Part shown: one piece after another, positions 6,218 through 13,125 of the stretch | Layout of the letters: each line of letters opens with the position of its first letter | How positions within the stretch are numbered: the stretch's first letter is position 1 | Origin: an uncultured Selenomonadales bacterium | GTDB taxonomy: Bacteria; Bacillota; Negativicutes; Selenomonadales; Selenomonadaceae | Direction of reading: 5' to 3' | DNA: 13,501 nt | NCBI GenBank assembly: GCA_947167555.1 | Contig: CAMVIO010000032.1 | Coordinates: 1 to 13,501, forward strand | Program-made: the position numbers and the translations under genes | Notes under the pieces: generated by a model | Told to the model about the DNA's origin: nothing | The model's input: the letters and a program-made list of their open reading frames with translations, nothing else | Databases searched by the model: none

Positions 6218-8161
6218 ATGGCGAATAAATCTTTTTACATAACGACGCCGATTTATTATCCGAGCGCGAAGCTGCATATCGGGCACGCGTACTGCACGAC
6301 GATTGCCGACGCGATGGCTCGGTTCAAGCGGCTGGCCGGGTACGACGTGTTCTTTCTGACCGGCAGCGACGAGCACGGGCAGAAAATCCAGCAGGCCGCC
6401 GAAAAGGAAGGCGTGACGCCCATCGAATACGTGGACAAGATCGTCGCGGGATTCCAGGCGCTTTGGAAGCGTTTGCACATCTCGAACGACGACTTCCTGC
6501 GCACCAGCGAGCCGCGCCATCATCGCGTCGTGCAGGAGTTCTTCCGCCGCGCCAAAGCGAAGGGCGACGTTTACAAAGGCGAATACACTGGACTTTACTG
6601 CACGCCCTGCGAAAGCTACTGGACGGAGCTGCAGCTTGACGAGGACGGCTGCTGCCCCGATTGCCACCGCCCCGTTCAGCAAGTCTCGGAGGAAGCGTAT
6701 TTCTTCAAGCTGTCGAACTATGCCGACCGGCTTCTCAAGCATATTGAGGAAAATCCCGACTTTATCCGCCCGACGTCCCGGCGCAATGAGATGATCAGCT
6801 TCATCCAGCGGGGACTCGACGATCTCTGCATTTCCCGCACGTCGTTTGACTGGGGCATTCCGGTGCCGGACGACGAGAAGCACGTCATTTACGTTTGGTT
6901 TGACGCGCTGACGAACTATGTGACGGCGGCGGGCTTTTTCGATGATCCCGAAAAGTTTAAGAAATTCTGGCCGGCGGATGTGCATCTCGTCGGCAAGGAG
7001 ATCGTGCGGTTCCATTCGATTATCTGGCCGGCGATCCTGATGTCCCTCGACCTGCCATTGCCGAAGCAGATTTACGGCCACGGCTGGCTGATCGTGGACG
7101 GCGACAAGATGTCGAAGTCGAAAGGCAACGTGGTCGACCCGAACCTTCTGATCGACGAGTTCGGCGCCGACGCGATCCGCTATTTCCTGCTCAGGGAGAT
7201 CGCTCTCGGGCAGGACGGCAATTTCTCACGGGACGCGCTGATCGGCCGCATCAACGCTGATCTCGCCAACGACCTCGGGAATCTTCTGCACCGCACATTG
7301 AATATGATAGGAAAATTCCAGAACGGAGTCATCGAAGCGGCGACGACGAAGAACGAGACAGACGCGGCGCTGATTGCCGACGCGGCGGAGTTGCTTGCCG
7401 CCTATGAATCGGGCATGGAAAACATGGAAATCAGCCCGGTCATGAAAAAACTCTGGGCGTTCATCGGCCGTGCGAATAAGTATATCGACGAGACCGCGCC
7501 CTGGGCGCTGGCGAAGGATGCGGCGAAAAAGGCGGAACTGGCTACGGTGATGTATAATCTCGCCGAGAGCCTGCGGGTGATCAGCGTATTGATCTCGCCG
7601 TTCATGCCTGAGACCGCGCCGAAGATTTGGGCGCAGCTCGGCATGATGGGAGATATATGGGACGTCCGGCTCGACGCTGTGAAGGTATGGGGCGGACTCC
7701 CCGCGGGGCAGCATATCGGGCAGGCTGAGCCGATTTTCCCGCGCATCGAGGTGGAAAAAGAGGAACAGCCCGCGAAACAGGAGAAGCAGAAAGCCGCTCA
7801 AAAGCAGGAAAAGAAAGTCGAAAAGGCTGAAGCGGGCGCGGAGGGCGTCATCACCATCGATGACTTCAAGAAAACCGAGCTTCGTGTGGCGGAGGTCGTC
7901 GCGGCGGAGCGCGTGCCGAAGACGGACAAGCTGATGAAGCTGACGCTTTCGCTGGGGGAAGAGACGCGGGAGGTCGTGTCCGGTATCGCCGACGTCTACA
8001 CGGCGGAAGAGCTTGTCGGAAAGCATGTGATTCTCGTCGCGAACCTGAAGCCGGCGAAGCTGCGCGGCATCATGTCGCATGGCATGGTGTTGGCGGCGTC
8101 CGACGGCGAAAAGCTGCGGCTGATCGAGACTGACATGCCCGCCGGAAGCGTGGTGCGCTGA
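6218..8161 (+). CDS. metG: methionyl-tRNA synthetase with C-terminal tRNA-binding domain
   Basis: This enzyme charges tRNA(Met) with methionine in the cytosol. It is a class I synthetase of 647 residues. The HIGH motif is LHIGHA (H20-I-G-H23) and the signature loop is KMSKS (K297-S301). The connective-peptide zinc knuckle is visible as CTPC (C128, C131) and CPDC (C146, C149). The anticodon-binding helical domain follows. A lysine/glutamate/glutamine-rich linker near residues 510-545 leads into a Trbp111/EMAPII-like tRNA-binding domain (IDDFKKTELRVAEVV to LRGIMSHGMVLAAS), typical of dimeric MetRS. AGGAGGG (6204-6210) lies 7 bases before the ATG at 6218; a TTG just before it (6215) is not needed. 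Transcription has its own promoter, and tatD follows with a one-base gap. Confidence 0.97.
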   Translation: MANKSFYITTPIYYPSAKLHIGHAYCTTIADAMARFKRLAGYDVFFLTGSDEHGQKIQQAAEKEGVTPIEYVDKIVAGFQALWKRLHISNDDFLRTSEPRHHRVVQEFFRRAKAKGDVYKGEYTGLYCTPCESYWTELQLDEDGCCPDCHRPVQQVSEEAYFFKLSNYADRLLKHIEENPDFIRPTSRRNEMISFIQRGLDDLCISRTSFDWGIPVPDDEKHVIYVWFDALTNYVTAAGFFDDPEKFKKFWPADVHLVGKEIVRFHSIIWPAILMSLDLPLPKQIYGHGWLIVDGDKMSKSKGNVVDPNLLIDEFGADAIRYFLLREIALGQDGNFSRDALIGRINADLANDLGNLLHRTLNMIGKFQNGVIEAATTKNETDAALIADAAELLAAYESGMENMEISPVMKKLWAFIGRANKYIDETAPWALAKDAAKKAELATVMYNLAESLRVISVLISPFMPETAPKIWAQLGMMGDIWDVRLDAVKVWGGLPAGQHIGQAEPIFPRIEVEKEEQPAKQEKQKAAQKQEKKVEKAEAGAEGVITIDDFKKTELRVAEVVAAERVPKTDKLMKLTLSLGEETREVVSGIADVYTAEELVGKHVILVANLKPAKLRGIMSHGMVLAASDGEKLRLIETDMPAGSVVR

Positions 8162-8162
8162 G

Positions 8163-9092
8163 ATGGCGGAAAGTCTCGATCCCGGCGCTCTTGCCGCGGC
8201 GGCGCAAAAAGCGCGCAAAGCGGCTCGCGACGCGGCTCGAAAAGCGGAGACGACGGAAAAGGACGCAGGGGAAAAAGCGAATATTCTTCCGCCATGGGAG
8301 CAGGAAGCGGAGGGAATCACGCTGGTGGATACCCATGCCCATATCGACGGCGAGGACTTCGACGTCGACCGGGAGGAAATGCTGGCTCGTGCGAAACAGG
8401 CGGGCGTCGTCGCCGTCGTGACCTTTGGCGATACGATGGAGGCGTCGGCCCGCGTCGTGAAGCTTGCGGCTTCGCATGAAAATGTCTTCGGCGGCGTCGG
8501 CGTCCATCCGGAAAACGCTTTCCCGCTCACACAAGCCGACGAGGACAGCCTTGCCTCTTGGACGAAGGCAAAGAATATCGTCGCGATTGGCGAGATCGGC
8601 CTCGATTATTACTGGGAAAAGGACGAAGAAAAGCGCAAGCTGCAGCGAAAAATGTTCGCCCGTCAGCTTGCGCTGGCCCGCGACCTCGATTTGCCCGTCT
8701 GCATCCATGACCGCGAGGCTCACGGTGACCTGATGTCGATATTGAAAACCGAGGGGCGGAAAAATCGCGGCGTCATTCATTGTTTTTCGGGAAGCTGGGA
8801 GATGGCGAAGGAACTTTTGAAGCTGGGCTGGTACATCGGCGTGGATGGACCGCTGACTTACAAGAACGCGGCAAAGCTGCCGGAAATCGTACAAAAAATG
8901 CCCGCCGACCGCTTGCTGGTCGAGACGGACTGCCCGTATCTCTCGCCGCTGCCCTATCGCGGAAAGCGGAACGAACCGGCCTACGTTCGGGTCACGGCGG
9001 AATGCGCGGCGAAAATTCGCGGAGAAAGCCTCGTGAATTTTGCCGAGCAGACGACGAAAAACGCCTGCGAGATTTATGGACTAAATTTTTGA
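8163..9092 (+). CDS. tatD: TatD family metal-dependent hydrolase/DNase
   Basis: This is a TIM-barrel metallohydrolase of the TatD family, known for 3'-5' exonuclease/DNase activity in DNA repair. The metal ligands are visible: DTHAHID (H58, H60), GEIGLDYY (E144), ICIHDREAH (H182), VIHCFSG (H206) and VETDCPYLSP (D256). As called from ATG 8163, the protein has 309 residues. That includes an unusual N-terminal stretch of about 54 residues rich in Ala, Lys and Arg before the barrel. An in-frame GTG at 8325, with GGAGGG at 8309-8314 ahead of it, would give 255 residues, the normal family length, so the true start is uncertain. I kept 8163 because it sits one base after the metG stop and fits coupled translation. 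The gene ends before a terminator. Confidence 0.92.
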   Translation: MAESLDPGALAAAAQKARKAARDAARKAETTEKDAGEKANILPPWEQEAEGITLVDTHAHIDGEDFDVDREEMLARAKQAGVVAVVTFGDTMEASARVVKLAASHENVFGGVGVHPENAFPLTQADEDSLASWTKAKNIVAIGEIGLDYYWEKDEEKRKLQRKMFARQLALARDLDLPVCIHDREAHGDLMSILKTEGRKNRGVIHCFSGSWEMAKELLKLGWYIGVDGPLTYKNAAKLPEIVQKMPADRLLVETDCPYLSPLPYRGKRNEPAYVRVTAECAAKIRGESLVNFAEQTTKNACEIYGLNF

Positions 9093-9134
9093 ATACAAGA
9101 AAACTTAAAAACTAAAAAATAAGAAAACAAAAAT

Positions 9135-9164
9135 GGCGCGTTCGAAAATAACGCGTCTTTTTTT
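9135..9164 (+). terminator. rho-independent terminator after tatD
   Basis: GGCGCGTT (9135-9142) pairs with AACGCGTC (9150-9157), 8 bp with one G-U, with a loop of 7 and seven Ts (9158-9164). It is preceded by an A-rich run after the tatD stop. It closes the metG-tatD unit. Confidence 0.85.
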
Positions 9165-9201
9165 GCGCTTTCTTTGCCGTGGCTGGGATACAGCGCATAG
9201 A

Positions 9202-9305
9202 CCTATTTTTTTACAAAGTGGTTGCAATTCGTGAAAATATAGGCATTATAGAAAACTTTCGCCCATTTTTTAGCTGAAAATAAGCTGAAAGTGGGTGAAA
9301 TCACC
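9202..9305 (+). promoter_or_regulatory. dyad-rich upstream regulatory region of the 3D-domain gene
   Basis: Three inverted repeats lie before the promoter. (a) CCTATTTTTTTAC (9202-9214) against GTGAAAATATAGG (9231-9243) matches at 12 of 13 positions including one G-U. (b) TTTCGCCCA (9257-9265) against TGGGTGAAA (9292-9300). (c) GGTGAAATCACC (9294-9305) is a compact perfect palindrome of 5-bp arms, ending 8 bases before the -35 box. A second weak promoter-like pair, TTGCAA (9222-9227) and ATTATA (9245-9250) with 17 bases between, lies between (a) and (b). The 11-base sequence GTGGGTGAAAT at 9291-9301 recurs at 9350-9360 at the predicted transcript start. This looks like operator architecture; no regulator is identified. 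From the tatD terminator to 9201 I see nothing else. Confidence 0.45.
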
Positions 9306-9313
9306 ATGAAAAT

Positions 9314-9343
9314 TTGACAGGCGAATTAATCAAATGGTATAAT
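9314..9343 (+). promoter_or_regulatory. near-consensus promoter of the 3D-domain gene
   Basis: TTGACA (9314-9319, perfect consensus) and TATAAT (9338-9343, perfect consensus) are 18 bases apart, with an extended -10 TGG directly before the TATAAT. The predicted start is near 9350, which leaves a leader of about 250 bases before the ATG at 9604. Confidence 0.85.
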
Positions 9344-9349
9344 ACGGTC

Positions 9350-9603
9350 GTGGGTGAAATGGACCCGCATAAAAAGACGTCCGGCGAGAGGGCCGGGCGA
9401 AGGGGAAACGGATTCGTTCGGCAGAGGGGCCGACGAAAATCGTTTCCGGCTGTCATGGGGATGGAGCGGTGAAGGTGCTTCCGGGAGGAGCGCGGCTCCA
9501 GGGGAATCCTTTGGGATGACGGCGTACACCAAAGGCGGTTCATGCGTCGGTCTGCAGTGACGGACGGCGGGTTGTACGGCTTTTGTCTGTAGGGAGGAAT
9601 TGG
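9350..9603 (+). promoter_or_regulatory. long structured 5' leader of the 3D-domain gene, unidentified
   Basis: This GC-rich leader carries successive hairpins. H1 is GTGGGT/ACCCGC (9350-9368). H2 is CGTCCGGC/GCCGGGCG (9378-9399). H3 is a long stem, GGAAACG/CGTTTCC (9404-9410 with 9441-9447), topped by TTCGGC/GCCGA. H4 is GTCAT/ATGAC (9452-9456 with 9516-9520), enclosing GAAG-GTG-CTTC (9471-9481) and the perfect GGAGC-GCG-GCTCC (9487-9499). H5 is CGTACACC (9523-9530) against GGTTGTACG (9570-9578), followed by CTTTT. H5 is terminator-like but weak. I looked for the c-di-AMP (ydaO) consensus, expected before some cell-wall genes, and for cobalamin, TPP, M-box and ZTP motifs, and found none. No convincing small gene lies here. 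Whether it is a riboswitch, an attenuator or a separate RNA is unknown. Confidence 0.5.
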
Positions 9604-10437
9604 ATGAATGTTTTTGCGAAAATACGAAAGACGATTTATGGCAGTAAGATGACGATTTGCGCGGGACTTGCTGCGGCGGCGATGTTGACGGCGGGCGCGG
9701 GCAGCGTCAAGCACGTCACGGTTTTCGTCGACGGGCAGGAAATGCGTTTGACGACGATGCAGTCGCAGCCCGAAAAGATCATTTCGGAAGCGGGCATTGC
9801 GATGGGCAGTTACGATGAGTATCGGATGTCGACGCTCCGCGTGAAAGACGACACGGAAATCCATATCGTTCGCGCTGTGCCGGTTGAGCTCGAGATGGGC
9901 GGAACTGTCCGGGAAATGAAAACGGCGCGTCCGACAGTCGGGCGGCTCCTTGACGAGCTGGGGGTGGACCGCAAGAAGTACAAGCCTTCGCTGAACGAGG
10001 ATGCGCCGATTCACAAGGGGCTGCACATCAAACTCCGCACGCCGGAGGAAATCGCGGCGGAGGAAGCGCAGGAGAAAGAAGCGCAGCAGGTTCTGGAGCA
10101 GATGCCGCAGCTGCGTGACGGATATCTGGAAACGGCTCACGGCACGGTGCGTTACACGAATGTCATGGTCATGGAGGCCAGCGCATACCTGCCGACGGAC
10201 GGCGGCGGCTCCTGCGTCACGGCGACGGGGCTTCCGGCAACTCACGGCGTGGTCGCGGTGGACCCTGACGTAATCCCGCTGGGGACGCAGGTCTACATCC
10301 CCGGTTACGGCGTCGCGATTGCGGCGGATACCGGCGGAATGATCGAGGGCGCAATGATCGACCTTTGCATGGAAGATTATGATGACTGCATGGAGTTCGG
10401 GCGCCGGGACATCGACGTCTATATCCTTGAAACTTAA
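9604..10437 (+). CDS. membrane-anchored DUF348 and 3D-domain cell-wall protein (YabE-like, no G5 domain)
   Basis: The product has 277 residues. A short positive N-terminus is followed by one hydrophobic segment (about residues 16-33), a membrane anchor or signal. Next come two DUF348 repeats (first KHVTVFVDGQEMRLTT, about 36-80; second about 85-140), then a Glu/Gln-rich linker, then the 3D domain (about 190-276). The three conserved aspartates are visible in VAVDPDVIPLG (D220), ADTGG (D242) and MIDLC (D253). 3D domains are double-psi barrels related to lytic transglycosylase MltA, so peptidoglycan cleavage outside the membrane is the likely role. B. subtilis YabE and many relatives have a G5 domain between DUF348 and 3D, which I do not find here. 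ATG 9604 has AGGGAGG (9591-9597) 6 bases upstream. The gene sits in the same slot as yabE after tatD, and is monocistronic with its own promoter and terminator. Confidence 0.9.
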   Translation: MNVFAKIRKTIYGSKMTICAGLAAAAMLTAGAGSVKHVTVFVDGQEMRLTTMQSQPEKIISEAGIAMGSYDEYRMSTLRVKDDTEIHIVRAVPVELEMGGTVREMKTARPTVGRLLDELGVDRKKYKPSLNEDAPIHKGLHIKLRTPEEIAAEEAQEKEAQQVLEQMPQLRDGYLETAHGTVRYTNVMVMEASAYLPTDGGGSCVTATGLPATHGVVAVDPDVIPLGTQVYIPGYGVAIAADTGGMIEGAMIDLCMEDYDDCMEFGRRDIDVYILET

Positions 10438-10455
10438 AACTATAGGGCAACGAAG

Positions 10456-10483
10456 AGGCTTCGCAAAACGCGGGGCCTTTTTT
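10456..10483 (+). terminator. rho-independent terminator after the 3D-domain gene
   Basis: GGCTTCGC (10457-10464) pairs with GCGGGGCC (10470-10477), 8 pairs with two G-U, a 5-base loop and six Ts. It lies about 20 bases past the stop. Confidence 0.8.
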
Positions 10484-10490
10484 CTTGCTT

Positions 10491-10520
10491 TTTTCAGTAT
10501 GGATTGAGAATATATAAAAT
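10491..10520 (+). promoter_or_regulatory. possible weak promoter of the metallophosphoesterase gene
   Basis: TTTTCA (10491-10496) with TATAAA (10513-10518, spacer 16) or TAAAAT (10515-10520, spacer 18) just before the ribosome binding site. The -35 is poor and the region is simply AT-rich, so this is tentative. A promoter is needed here because a terminator precedes it. Confidence 0.35.
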
Positions 10521-10536
10521 GGAAGGAAGTGAATGA

Positions 10537-11700
10537 ATGCTTCGTTTTTGGTTGATAGTCCTCTGCGTGCTTGGCGTCGTGATGGGGCTTTCCTCTTGGT
10601 CGCTGGGAACGGTGCTTCCCACGCGATGGCTGGTGCGGGGACGTATCGCGATGGCGGCGCTTGATGTGCTGTCGCTGCTGCTTTTTTTCGGATTGATCCG
10701 TCATCATGACGGCATTCCTGAGACGTTCCTGCGCGCGGGCGCGATCGTGTTCTCGATGTATTGGATGGCGAAGCTGGTGCTGCTGGTGCTGGCGGCGATT
10801 GTCTGTGCCGTGCGCGGCATATACCGCTTTTTTGTCGCTGACGCCATTGTCGTGCCGATGGACAGAGAGCGGCGGCAGCTGTTGAAAGGCGCGGCGACGC
10901 TTCCGGCTTTAGCGTTGGCTTCCGGCGTTTACGGCGGAACGGTGGGCCGGACGGGTATAGCGCTGCGGGAATTTTCCGTTCCCGTTCCCGGCATTGACAA
11001 TGCGCTGGAAGGATTTCGCATCGCGCAGCTCAGCGACATTCATCTTGGGCTGTTCTTCTCTCTGGAGGAGTGGAGGGAACTCTTGGAGCAAACGGCGGCC
11101 ACGGGCGCGGACGCGCTGGCCGTCACCGGCGACCTTTTCGATGACGACGAGATGAACGCGGAAGCGGCGAAGATTCTCGACGAATTTGTGCCGCGATTCC
11201 CGAAAGGGATCTGGTTTTGCTACGGCAATCATGAGTATTTCCGCAATATCGAGGCGACCGAGGAAGCACTGGCGAAAACGCGCGTACATGTGTTGCGGGA
11301 TGCAAGCGCGTTGGTGGTGGACGGCACGCGCCCGCTTTGGTTCCTCGGCGTCGATTATCCGCGCCTGCGCACCCTTTTCAAGCTGGGCGGTGCGGCATCG
11401 ATGGAAACGGCGATGGCGGGCGTGCCGGAAAACGCAGTGAAGGTATTGCTGGCTCATCATCCGGACTTTTTCGACGCTGCGGCGTCGCATGGCGTCGAGC
11501 TGGCACTGGCGGGCCATACTCACGGCGGACAGCTCGGAATCTTCGGTATGCCGATTGTGCCGCCGGTGTTCAAATATATGCGCGGCGTTTATCATGTTGG
11601 AACAACTTTCGGTTACGTCCACAGCGGCAACGGAAGCTGGTTCCCGTACCGTTTGGGATGCCCGCCGGAGATCGCGGTATTCGTTTTGAAAAAATCATAA
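10537..11700 (+). CDS. membrane-anchored metallophosphoesterase (YkuE/YaeI-like)
   Basis: The product has 387 residues. The first ~105 residues contain about three hydrophobic helices (near 3-23, 37-56 and 65-98). Residues 110-130 then read RERRQLLKGAATLPALAL, a twin-arginine-like motif with a hydrophobic core. The calcineurin-like phosphoesterase domain follows with all metal-binding motifs: DIH (D167, H169), GDLFDD (D199), GNHE (N231, H232), AHH (H307) and GHTHGG (H327, H329). The family includes B. subtilis YkuE, a Tat-exported cell-wall-associated phosphodiesterase; the substrate here is unknown. The catalytic domain is probably outside the membrane (inference). ATG 10537 follows GGAAGGAAGTGA. 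It stands alone between a terminator and the next gene's own upstream region. Confidence 0.9.
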   Translation: MLRFWLIVLCVLGVVMGLSSWSLGTVLPTRWLVRGRIAMAALDVLSLLLFFGLIRHHDGIPETFLRAGAIVFSMYWMAKLVLLVLAAIVCAVRGIYRFFVADAIVVPMDRERRQLLKGAATLPALALASGVYGGTVGRTGIALREFSVPVPGIDNALEGFRIAQLSDIHLGLFFSLEEWRELLEQTAATGADALAVTGDLFDDDEMNAEAAKILDEFVPRFPKGIWFCYGNHEYFRNIEATEEALAKTRVHVLRDASALVVDGTRPLWFLGVDYPRLRTLFKLGGAASMETAMAGVPENAVKVLLAHHPDFFDAAASHGVELALAGHTHGGQLGIFGMPIVPPVFKYMRGVYHVGTTFGYVHSGNGSWFPYRLGCPPEIAVFVLKKS

Positions 11701-11749
11701 CATGAAAACTGCATTGGGCTTTATGATTGTAAATATTTTCCGAAAACAG

Positions 11750-11780
11750 TTGAGATTTCATATTATTATTTCGATATAAG
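11750..11780 (+). promoter_or_regulatory. possible promoter of the unknown gene at 11822
   Basis: TTGAGA (11750-11755) is followed by GATATA (11773-11778, 17-base spacer) or TATAAG (11775-11780, 19-base spacer) in an AT-rich gap. It is plausible but not strong. The gap 11701-11821 holds nothing else recognisable, and no clear terminator follows the preceding gene. Confidence 0.45.
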
Positions 11781-11821
11781 GATAAGAAGTTCTTTGGGAA
11801 CAAGCAAGGAAGGGATTCGAT

Positions 11822-13081
11822 ATGCAAATCCACAACGGCAGTCTCGCTGTCAGGTTTTCCTATGATGGAAAAATGACACGCAAAGAGGAACGGGAGTCGT
11901 TGAGCCGTTTGGCGGATACATACCGCCAATGGAACGAGAATTATCGACAGACAGGCCGCCCGTTCGACATCATCAGGAAAAACGAGAAGAAAGGGATTGT
12001 CGACATTATCGGCAACGTGCCAAAGGGAGAATTGCGGTCTTTCGAAGCGCCGCCCTTTTCTGTGGAACTCAGCCCGGAAGCGCAACAGGTCTTGAAGAAC
12101 AAAGCGTTGGAGGAATTGCCGGAGAGCGAAACTAGATTTACTCCTGTGACGGAAGGAACGGAATATACGCCCGTGACGGAAATACGTTCCGAGCATTTCC
12201 TTTGGACGGAAGAGGACGGTATCGTGGAAACCGTCACGGAAGCGGAGGAGCTTGCCGCGCGCAAGGAAAGCTTTCGACAGGAAGTTACAAGCGCCATCAG
12301 CCAAAGCATCGGCGAAATCTTGAAACCGCGCGCAACCTATGAGGAAGCTTTTGATGCGCTTTACACACGGGAAGGCGTCGCCTGGAAGTCTTCTTTTGAC
12401 GACAGCAGCTATGGCTTCGCTCATATCCTGACGCCCGTGAACGGCGCATTTGGCGCGCTTGCCGTACATCTGAACGATTATCTTGAAAAATTCGGTGCGG
12501 AAGACGACTATTATGATACGTTGCTGAACGCTTTGGACGAGCTCGACACGGGCGACGACAATGCGCTCTTGAGGGAAATACGCGCCATGGTGCAGACCGT
12601 AAAAGACGGTAACACCATCGACGTGCAAAGCGACGAATTCAAGCGCGACGTGCAGGAAGCGATTGACGAAACGTATGGCGTCGCAAAGAAAGCGGCGCGT
12701 CGACAAAAGGACAAAAAAGACGGCCAAACGAAGCCTCAGGAGCAGGCGGGACTTTCGTTCCTCGATATGGAGCGGCTGAAAGCGAAGGAGGACAAGCAGC
12801 TCCTCGACAAGCTGACAGGCGAGGAAAGCAAGGAAAATCCGGATTCGGCGGGCAAAGTGTTTGCGCAAAACCGGAAAGACGAGGAGGATACGGATTTTCG
12901 GGACAAGCTGCGAAAGGTCGACGAGAACGTGGAAGACAAGCCGAACGATTCACCTCGCACGGTGAAAGCGACGGGAACGTCGCTGAACAAGGAGGATGCG
13001 GAACGGCTCGCGGTCGCCTATGACACATGGGACGAAATCAGCCAACGACAAGGCTGGGGACCGGCAAAGAAAGAAACATGA
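11822..13081 (+). CDS. hypothetical hydrophilic protein, cysteine-free, function unknown
   Basis: I do not recognise this 419-residue protein. It has no signal peptide or membrane helix and no cysteine, is highly charged, and is probably cytosolic. It has an N-terminal part (1-100), a TPVTE repeat (RFTPVTEGTEYTPVTE near 105-120), a more folded-looking middle (about 130-300, with YGFAHILTPVNGAFGALAVH), then a Lys/Glu/Asp-rich, likely coiled or disordered C-terminal third. A short motif occurs at both ends: SRLADTYRQWNE (28-39) and ERLAVAYDTWDE (394-405), sharing RLAxxYxxW(N/D)E. The coding sequence is convincing: AAGGAAGGGA lies 7 bases before the ATG, the frame is long, and a clean terminator follows. 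The GC content seems somewhat lower than in the housekeeping block. Regulation and partners are unknown. Confidence 0.85.
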   Translation: MQIHNGSLAVRFSYDGKMTRKEERESLSRLADTYRQWNENYRQTGRPFDIIRKNEKKGIVDIIGNVPKGELRSFEAPPFSVELSPEAQQVLKNKALEELPESETRFTPVTEGTEYTPVTEIRSEHFLWTEEDGIVETVTEAEELAARKESFRQEVTSAISQSIGEILKPRATYEEAFDALYTREGVAWKSSFDDSSYGFAHILTPVNGAFGALAVHLNDYLEKFGAEDDYYDTLLNALDELDTGDDNALLREIRAMVQTVKDGNTIDVQSDEFKRDVQEAIDETYGVAKKAARRQKDKKDGQTKPQEQAGLSFLDMERLKAKEDKQLLDKLTGEESKENPDSAGKVFAQNRKDEEDTDFRDKLRKVDENVEDKPNDSPRTVKATGTSLNKEDAERLAVAYDTWDEISQRQGWGPAKKET

Positions 13082-13094
13082 AGATTTTATACAA

Positions 13095-13123
13095 AAAGCC
13101 GCAGGTTCGACGCCTGCGGCTTT
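13095..13123. terminator. bidirectional terminator between convergent genes
   Basis: AAAGCCGCAGG (13095-13105) and CCTGCGGCTTT (13113-13123) form a perfect 11-bp stem with a 7-base loop. On the plus strand TTTCCTTATT follows; on the minus strand the hairpin ends in TTTTTGTAT. It lies between two genes transcribed towards each other, so it likely serves both. Confidence 0.85.
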
Positions 13124-13125
13124 CC

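Noticed and set aside
9354..9560. 68-residue open frame in the leader of the 3D-domain gene
   Set aside because: It starts with GTG a few bases after the predicted transcript start with no ribosome binding site, and its composition follows the hairpin sequence. It is better explained as structured RNA.
9350..9600. ydaO (c-di-AMP), cobalamin, TPP, M-box or ZTP riboswitch
   Set aside because: I compared the leader by eye with the conserved core strings of these classes and found none of them; a covariance search could still find a diverged member.
9301..10707. 468-residue minus-strand open frame over the 3D-domain gene and its leader
   Set aside because: It covers a clear promoter, leader, gene and terminator on the plus strand and shows no recognisable protein features.
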